Source: Peribacillus frigoritolerans (GTDB lineage: Bacteria > Bacillota > Bacilli > Bacillales > DSM-1321). Taken from it: 64,000 nt of DNA. The stretch lies in the NCBI GenBank assembly GCA_030562215.1, contig JAUPFL010000001.1, positions 3,613,949-3,677,948 of the forward strand, in the 5' to 3' direction. Below the pieces are notes generated by a model that was given only the letters and a program-made list of their open reading frames with translations, made no database searches and was not told the origin of the DNA. Each line of letters begins with the position of its first letter. Position 1 is the first letter of the stretch. Positions 59,844-64,000 of the stretch are shown here, in pieces. Made by a program: the position numbers and the translations under genes.

Positions 59844-59958
59844 GATTGATTCCCCTTATACTTATTTTAGGACTACCCTTATAGTTACCCTTTTTCTGAA
59901 ATAAAAAACTAAGTCTGCCAGTATAAGCTTCTGACTTCTTATCGGTAAGCAAAGGAAG

Positions 59959-59984
59959 AGCCATTGCATTCACATGCAATGGCT
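59959..59984 (-). terminator. Hairpin after opuCD
   Basis: Eleven-bp perfect stem AGCCATTGCAT / ATGCAATGGCT with only a weak T-rich tail, 7 bp after the opuCD stop. Confidence 0.65.
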
Positions 59985-59990
59985 TCAGTT

Positions 59991-60653
59991 TTAGACAGTA
60001 TGAATTTTTTTCTTCTTTATCGGTGAAAGAATCCGTTCCAGCCATCCGAGTAAAAGATCTGAGAGAATGGCCATCAATGCCGTCGGAATTGCTCCTGCAA
60101 GTATGATTGCCGTTCCATTTGAAGCATTCGTTCCCCTGACAATGATATCCCCGAGTCCGCCTGCCCCTACGAATGTACCGACAGCAGTTACTCCGATTGC
60201 AACGACAAGCGCTGTACGTAAGCCAGCCATGATGACAGATAGAGATAATGGCAGTTCGACCATTCTTAGTAACTGGAGCTTTGTCATTCCCATTGCCTTT
60301 CCAGATTCTAAATAAGCATGATCTATACTTGTAATTCCGACATAAGTGTTCCTCAGGATTGGCAGTAAGGAATATAAAAACAATGATAAGATTACCGTAT
60401 TTGTTCCTAAGCCCATTACTAGCATCAAGAGTGCAAGCATAGCCAATGCTGGTGTGGTTTGTATGACATTCGTTATCGAAAATACCCAATTACTCAATTT
60501 CTTATGTTTCGCCATGAAAATGCCTATCGGGATGGCTACAATTGCTGCAAATAACACTCCATAAGCAGACATTAAAAAATGGCGATAGAATTCAGTAAGT
60601 ACATACATCCAATTTTGGGAATAATAGGTTCCCAGCTGTTGCAAGGTTTCCAT
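59991..60653 (-). CDS. opuCD: Osmoprotectant ABC transporter permease OpuCD
   Basis: The 220-residue permease has six membrane segments and the ABC coupling motif around SGKAMGMTKLQLLRMVELPLSL, with FVGAGGLGDIIVRG. It forms the channel with OpuCB for glycine betaine, choline or carnitine uptake. ATG 60653 after GGGAGGTG, 17 bp after opuCC. The frame is intact. It is the last gene of opuCA-CB-CC-CD. A long frame in another register (59827-60489) is a shadow. Confidence 0.93.
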   Translation of the reverse strand: METLQQLGTYYSQNWMYVLTEFYRHFLMSAYGVLFAAIVAIPIGIFMAKHKKLSNWVFSITNVIQTTPALAMLALLMLVMGLGTNTVILSLFLYSLLPILRNTYVGITSIDHAYLESGKAMGMTKLQLLRMVELPLSLSVIMAGLRTALVVAIGVTAVGTFVGAGGLGDIIVRGTNASNGTAIILAGAIPTALMAILSDLLLGWLERILSPIKKKKIHTV

Positions 60654-60670
60654 TAGTTTGCACCTCCCAA

Positions 60671-62253
<1,583 letters not shown>

Positions 62254-62265
62254 CTCATATACCTC

Positions 62266-63417
62266 CTAAAACATTTCTACTATTTCTGCCACTTGATTTT
62301 CTTCCTCTCCCCAAATGCTGTCATATACGATGTCGACCAATGTAGCCCTAGTGACAATTCCGACCAAATGTTTATTCTGGTCAACTACAGGCACATATTT
62401 GAAACCTCGTTTTAAAATCTTTTGAACGGAATCGCGGATTAAAGTATCCTGTTTCACTGAATAGACATCAGTATTGATGACTTCGCTGATAAATTTAGCT
62501 TTTTTCGGTATTCACTGATCGTTTCAACATCTACGAACCCTTTCAAAACATTTTGCTCATCGACCACAAGTAAAGAATCGACCCTTTTCTCGCGCATTAT
62601 CGCAATAGCATCGGTAAGGGATTTTTCCTCTGTAATGGATATTGGATTTCGACTCATGATTTGTTCAACCAACTCAACATTGGGTCTTGTTTGAAGCAAA
62701 CGATCTTTACCGATGAATTCTTCAACAAACTCATTGGCTGGGTTTCTGAGGATTTCATCCGGTGTTCCCACTTGGACGATTTCACCAGCCTTTAAGATGA
62801 CGATCTTGTCGGCTAGCTTAATGGCTTCATCCATATCATGCGTAACAAAAACGATTGTTTTATCAAGTGTGCGCTGCAGATTTTTAAATTCCTCCTGAAG
62901 GGCATCGCGGGTGATTGGATCTAGTGCGCCAAAAGGTTCATCCATTAAAATGAGTGGAGGATTGGAAGCGAGTGCTCTGAGAACGCCTATCCTTTGTTGC
63001 TGCCCGCCGCTTAATTCGTAGGGATACCTTTCCAGGTATTCGGGTCCCATATCGACAAGCTTAAGCAATTCCAGTGCGCGTTCCTTTTTCTTCTGTTCAT
63101 TCCATTTAAGAAGTTTTGGAACGAGGGTGATATTTTCAAGAATAGTCATGTGAGGGAAAAGTCCGATTTGCTGGATAACGTACCCGATCTGTCTTCTTAG
63201 CTCAACTGGGTCTTTATCCAAAATATTTTCTCCATTAATAAGTATCTTCCCTTCAGATGGTTCGATAAGACGGTTAATCATTTTCATTGTTGTTGTCTTT
63301 CCACATCCACTCGGACCAATGAAGCAAATGAACTCCCCTTTTTAATATCCAATGATATATTTTTACAGCTTTCTTTCCTCCCTTATAGATTTTCGATACA
63401 TTTTCGATTTTTAACAT
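62266..63417 (-). CDS. opuCA: Osmoprotectant ABC ATPase OpuCA with CBS domains, frameshifted
   Basis: About 384 residues. ABC ATPase: Walker A GPSGCGKTTT, signature LSGGQQQRIG, Walker B LILMDEPFG, H-loop FVTHDMDEA. Two C-terminal CBS domains (MSRNPISITEEKSLTDAIA; KRGFKYVPVVDQNKHLVGIV) sense ionic strength or c-di-AMP in OpuC transporters and gate osmoprotectant uptake. Breaks: an A near 63365 and a G near 63346 missing before Walker A, and an A missing near 62507 between the CBS domains. ATG 63417 after GGAGGTG. Confidence 0.94.
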
Positions 63418-63564
63418 AAAAAGCACCTCCATCATTCGCATACAATTACAAATTTTACAAAAATATTAATTTTTCATTTGCACAGTCTCTTGTACCCATA
63501 AGGTAAACTGTATAAACATTTTTTTATAATAACTAGTTCATTGTATTTATTTTGAAAAAATGGT

Positions 63565-63597
63565 AAAAAAAACTGCCCCGTTTTAACTGAGGCAGTT
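63565..63597 (-). terminator. Terminator of the acyl-CoA dehydrogenase gene
   Basis: AACTGCC / GGCAGTT stem with a 13-nt loop and six T following on the minus strand, 27 bp after the stop. Confidence 0.82.
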
Positions 63598-63623
63598 GAT
63601 AGCTATATAGTATTAAAGATGAA

Positions 63624-64000
63624 TTAAAACCCTATATTCTTAGCAATCAGGGTTTTTATGGTTTCATCTGTCCCTGTAAAGAATGTTGACAAAGGAATGT
63701 CCCGATGACGCCGGGCAATTTTATCGTCACTCATACTACCGTAACCATCATGTAACTGTACGCACTTATCAGATATTCGCTTAGACATCTCCGTTATCCA
63801 TTGTTTAGCCATCGATACTTCAGTTATGATATTCTCCCCAGTCATATGTTTACAGATCAACCCATCAATAAACGTTCTTCCCAGATGAATATCTGTCGCT
63901 ATTTCAGCAATGGTAAACTGTGCATTCTTAAATTTACTTATTTTCTTATCAAACGCTTTTTGTCTTTTATAAAATTCATCGTTAAGTGAAGCATGTCTTT
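63624..64000 (-). CDS. Acyl-CoA dehydrogenase, C-terminal part (runs off the window)
   Basis: The frame stays open to the window edge: HASLNDEFYKRQKAFDKKIS, FTIAEIATDIHLGRTFIDGL, MAKQWITEMSKRISDKCVQL, then HDGYGSMSDDKIARRHRDI and FFTGTDETIKTLIAKNIGF. This is the C-terminal helical domain of an acyl-CoA dehydrogenase (QLHGGYGY and GTxEI motifs, slightly diverged: HDGYGS, GTDETI). The N-terminal FAD part lies beyond the window. A terminator follows. The substrate is unknown. Confidence 0.85.
   Translation of the reverse strand, partial: RHASLNDEFYKRQKAFDKKISKFKNAQFTIAEIATDIHLGRTFIDGLICKHMTGENIITEVSMAKQWITEMSKRISDKCVQLHDGYGSMSDDKIARRHRDIPLSTFFTGTDETIKTLIAKNIGF

Noticed and set aside
59827..60489. 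220-codon open frame overlapping opuCD
   Set aside because: Out-of-frame shadow of the opuCD permease with Cys/Arg-rich, unprotein-like composition; opuCD has the membrane pattern, SD and operon position.

Overview
The window looks like a chromosomal segment of a low-GC, spore-forming Bacillaceae bacterium close to Peribacillus (Bacillus simplex group). The gene content (TnrA/NasA-E nitrate assimilation, ClpE with CtsR boxes, WalR-boxed cell-wall genes, IseA, OpuC, UvsE, Spo0M-like, PadR/HAAS) and strong Shine-Dalgarno sequences with many TTG/GTG starts support this. I see no rRNA, tRNA, CRISPR array or prophage. Mobile DNA is limited to a decayed serine-resolvase gene, a small stand-alone tyrosine recombinase gene and four copies of a dispersed intergenic repeat.

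The most important caveat is that more than half of the genes are interrupted by one-base indels. Nearly all lie in short homopolymer runs, mostly as a missing A or G, and the correct frame resumes immediately afterwards. This is much more like consensus sequencing error than mass pseudogenisation. I therefore give whole-gene spans across the breaks and say where each break is.

Layout. 0-7 kb: YdeI-like protein, ArsR/SRPBCC pair with its operator, resolvase relic, DinB-like and OsmC proteins, secreted beta-amylase with a cre-like site. 6.7-17 kb: nitrate/nitrite assimilation (nasA-nasB-nasC-sumT and nasD-nasE, all minus strand) with tnrA inserted in the opposite orientation; three perfect TnrA/GlnR boxes lie in front of nasA, nasD and tnrA. 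17-26 kb: YkuK, a MurE paralogue, an MFS exporter with a highly structured leader, MscS plus Spo0M-like genes behind a yybP-ykoY (Mn2+) riboswitch, IseA with a WalR box, PadR/HAAS membrane pair. 26-32 kb: glycerate kinase, GntP permease and divergent CdaR regulator, then a YerD-type FMN glutamate-synthase-like protein. 32-41 kb: metallo-hydrolase, FAD oxidoreductase, UDG-like protein, and a glutarate/L-2-hydroxyglutarate cluster (GntR, LhgO, DUF3870, CsiD). 41-54 kb: Dph6-like ATPase, recombinase, UvsE, PCYCGC lipoprotein, formate dehydrogenase with DUF1641, pullulanase, ClpE. 54-64 kb: NlpC/P60 endopeptidase with a WalR box, YdjM-like protein, LysR/YeiH pair, SpeD, the opuCABCD osmoprotectant transporter and the 3' end of an acyl-CoA dehydrogenase gene.

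Functional themes are nitrogen assimilation under TnrA; cell-wall hydrolase control, with an endopeptidase and an endopeptidase inhibitor both carrying WalR boxes placed in opposite ways; and RNA-level control, with a manganese riboswitch in front of unexpected genes and candidate attenuators in front of csiD and the MFS exporter.
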